From: Bordetella genomosp. 11
GTDB lineage: Bacteria > Pseudomonadota > Gammaproteobacteria > Burkholderiales > Burkholderiaceae_B
DNA length: 64,000 bases
Direction of reading: 5' to 3'
Assembly: GCF_002261215.1 (NCBI RefSeq)
Contig: NZ_NEVS01000004.1
Span: 3,348,001 to 3,412,000 of the forward strand
Shown here: positions 62,158 to 64,000 of the stretch, piece after piece
How positions within the stretch are numbered: the stretch's first letter is position 1
Layout of the letters: every line of letters starts with the position of its first letter
The notes under the pieces: generated by a model
Databases searched by the model: none
What the model was told of the DNA's origin: nothing
What the model saw: only the letters and a program-made list of their open reading frames with translations
Made by a program: the position numbers and the translations under genes

Positions 62158-64000
62158 ATGAACATCGACGAATACGCAGGCAAGTATTTCGCCCTCTATG
62201 AATCTTTCGCCGAGACGGTGCAATTTATAGTGAAGAAGGCCCTGCTCGTCGCTGAAACTGTCCCACATCCTCAGTCGATACAGTATCGCGCCAAGTCGAT
62301 CGAAAGCCTACGTAACCGGTTGGCTGATGACGGGAAGCTAGAGTCGCAAACGCTTGAGCAGGACCGACGGGACCTAGCGGGTGTGCGCATTATTTTGTAC
62401 ACCAATAATGATGTTGAAAACTTCCTGAACTCGAGGCTGATCCCCGAGAACTTCGAAATCGATGAAGGCGCGACGAAGATTCATCACCCAGTCCCAGAAA
62501 ACGAGAATGCGCGCTATCGGGGTATCCACTACACCGTGCGCCTACGCGAAGACCGAATTTGCTTACCCGAATATGCCCGGTTCTCCGGGCTACGTTGCGA
62601 AGTACAAGTGCAGACGATCCTAAATCACGCTTGGTCGGAAACCTCGCATGACATCGTCTACAAGAACAAGTTGAGCGACGGCTATGGCAAACGGGCTATG
62701 GAGGGCATCACGCGCCGTTTCGAACGGATCATGGACGAGTATCTGATCCCGGCAGGATACGAGATCCAGAAGGCGCAACAGGAGTACGAACGCCTTCTGC
62801 GCGGAAAGCAGTTGTTCGACAATGACGTAGTGACCCTGCTGGACAATGCGCAGAACAACAACCAGCGCTACGAAGTCCTGTCCAGCCTGCAGAATCATGC
62901 GATCCCTTACTACGACGATCTTCCCGCCGCATACGACCGGCTCAAAGCGCCTTTGCTGAGGGCGGTTCTGACCTCGCGGGAGACCGAACAAGTGCAGGTC
63001 GAAACGGCGTTCGGTAGCATGGAGGGATTTAATACCGAAGCGATAACGAAGCTGGTGGTGGAGATCATTGAGGAGTTACGCTACGCAGATGCGGTCACCA
63101 CGCTGCAATTACTGATTGATATCTATCGCGACGAGCCAAACGAACGGGTCAGAGAGCGGATCGTGAACGTCTCCAAGCACCTGGCGGGGTATAACATCGA
63201 CGTCTACCAGCAGGTCGGTCTAGTGCTGCAGATGGCGCTGGTGGATCGCTTGAACGGCATGGATGCTGCGGAGGTGGACCGCATTCGCCCCATCGCACTC
63301 GCAGTCTGGTCAGAGGCTCTGCAACTGACAATCAATGGACATACGTGGAAAGGCGATTCCGTGATCTTTCGTTCTGGAGCTGTACCAGCGTCAGATCAGC
63401 TGATGGAAGTGCGGGACAAGGCGATCGTAGCGCTGTTCGCCGCGTACGATCGGTCGACCGATGACTCACAGCGGCTCAGGGTACTGTCTGCGCTCGATAA
63501 TGCCACCCGCGTCCCAAGCCAGGTCGCGAGCCCGGACGAACTTCTGACGGCGACACTCAGGGACGCCACTCGCATCATCGAATTCATGACCGAGCGGGCG
63601 CCGCAGACCAGCTACGAGCTGCTGCGGCATCTAGAACATCAATACCTCTATGACTACTACCGGGTCAGTGGTCTCGCCGACAGCGAACGCGGCAAGGCCG
63701 TGCATCAGGCAGAAGCAGCGGCGCTCGTCAGGGTAGTTTTCCGGTTCCGCGACGCGGTCAATGCGGACAAGTTGTTCGTCCGATACAAGGTATTGGTTGG
63801 GCACGAATCCGTCTTGTCGGCCCACTGGACCGACCGAAACCTCGACTACAAGGAATCGGACGCATATCGACGGCAAGAGGTGGATCGTTACGTCAGCGCA
63901 ATCGATACGGAGAGCGAGAAAGATTGGTTCGAGTTGGCGACGCGCTGCGCACAGGCAAGGTCGAGCGATCTCGCCATGTTTGCAGTTTTCGGAGATTTCA
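62158..64000 (+). CDS. Large RelA/SpoT-domain protein (partial, runs off the window)
   Basis: 614 codons in the window, no stop. Residues ~40-170 form a (p)ppGpp synthetase domain with all core residues: R44 and K46 in QYRAKSIESLRNRL, D72 in RRDLAGVRIIL, Y120 and H124 in RYRGIHYTV, E148 in CEVQVQT followed by HAWSETSHDIVYK. There is no HD hydrolase domain before it and no TGS/ACT after it. Residues ~200-614 are helical, HEAT-like in places (ADAVTTLQLLIDIYRDEP; RERIVNVSKHLAGYN). Codon use and GC are lower than the pil and virB genes, so it is likely foreign cargo. Possibly a nucleotide pyrophosphokinase effector fused to a sensor. Confidence 0.8.
   Translation, partial: MNIDEYAGKYFALYESFAETVQFIVKKALLVAETVPHPQSIQYRAKSIESLRNRLADDGKLESQTLEQDRRDLAGVRIILYTNNDVENFLNSRLIPENFEIDEGATKIHHPVPENENARYRGIHYTVRLREDRICLPEYARFSGLRCEVQVQTILNHAWSETSHDIVYKNKLSDGYGKRAMEGITRRFERIMDEYLIPAGYEIQKAQQEYERLLRGKQLFDNDVVTLLDNAQNNNQRYEVLSSLQNHAIPYYDDLPAAYDRLKAPLLRAVLTSRETEQVQVETAFGSMEGFNTEAITKLVVEIIEELRYADAVTTLQLLIDIYRDEPNERVRERIVNVSKHLAGYNIDVYQQVGLVLQMALVDRLNGMDAAEVDRIRPIALAVWSEALQLTINGHTWKGDSVIFRSGAVPASDQLMEVRDKAIVALFAAYDRSTDDSQRLRVLSALDNATRVPSQVASPDELLTATLRDATRIIEFMTERAPQTSYELLRHLEHQYLYDYYRVSGLADSERGKAVHQAEAAALVRVVFRFRDAVNADKLFVRYKVLVGHESVLSAHWTDRNLDYKESDAYRRQEVDRYVSAIDTESEKDWFELATRCAQARSSDLAMFAVFGDF

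Larger units (their letters stand above)
43715..64000 (+). mobile_element. Integrative element with IVb pilus and VirB-type conjugation genes (left part)
   Basis: From the tRNA fragment to the window edge all genes but the last fit one conjugative element: a relaxosome-like protein, PilL-N-O-P-Q-R-S-V of R64 type, TrbM and VirB1-B6, all on the plus strand with mostly overlapping starts and stops. Relaxase, VirD4, VirB8-B11 and integrase are missing and must lie outside or be lost. The mating pair apparatus plus thin pilus resembles plasmid and ICE backbones of the IncI/R64 and environmental proteobacterial kind. Confidence 0.8.

Noticed and set aside
1..64000. CRISPR array
   Set aside because: No regularly spaced repeat of 25-40 bases was seen on either strand.

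Overview
High-GC beta-proteobacterial chromosome, most likely Alcaligenaceae close to Bordetella or Achromobacter. The genus call is an inference from the Bordetella-like order of the type III secretion genes (filament/tip gene, LcrH chaperone, two translocators, sctI-J-K-L-N-O-P-Q-R-S-T-U, sctC, then a HrpL/BtrS-like ECF sigma factor) and from overall codon and base use.

Layout. 0-12 kb is chromosomal background: the tail of a fumarylacetoacetate-hydrolase gene, an MFS transporter, tRNA-Lys(CTT) with a readable promoter and terminator, a membrane diguanylate cyclase, an AsmA protein, an LTA-synthase-type sulfatase, and a three-gene signalling group (single-domain response regulator, degenerate kinase-like protein, GAF-PAS-GGDEF-EAL protein). 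12-37 kb is a nearly complete Ysc-class type III secretion system in two divergent blocks. The minus-strand block runs from the tip gene at 28.25 kb to the secretin at 13 kb. The plus-strand block holds sctX, sctY, sctV, sctD, a YscE-like gene and a needle candidate, followed by two REC-AraC regulators and a NarL-type regulator. A CesT-type chaperone and a large BTAD-ATPase regulator lie next to it on the minus strand. Two HrpL-type promoter boxes (GGAACC, 15-16 bases, nCACnnA) stand in front of the tip operon and the CesT gene, which ties the ECF sigma factor to the cluster. No recognisable SctW gatekeeper and no effector gene is in the window.

39-43.6 kb carries an MHS-family transporter whose last ~60 residues look like the tail of an unrelated amidohydrolase, and a methyl-accepting chemotaxis protein ending in a strong bidirectional terminator. 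At 43.67 kb a 47-base 3' fragment of tRNA-Lys(TTT) marks the junction with an integrated mobile element that fills the rest of the window and leaves it on the right. The element encodes a ribbon-helix-helix relaxosome-like protein, an R64-type IVb thin pilus (PilL, N, O, P, Q, R, S, V), a TrbM protein and the first part of a VirB type IV secretion system (VirB1-B6). VirB8-B11, VirD4, relaxase and integrase are not in the window. Directly after virB6 a lower-GC stretch carries a large protein with an intact (p)ppGpp-synthetase core and a long helical C-terminal part, cut by the window edge. It is the best candidate here for an uncharacterised cargo, possibly defence, gene.
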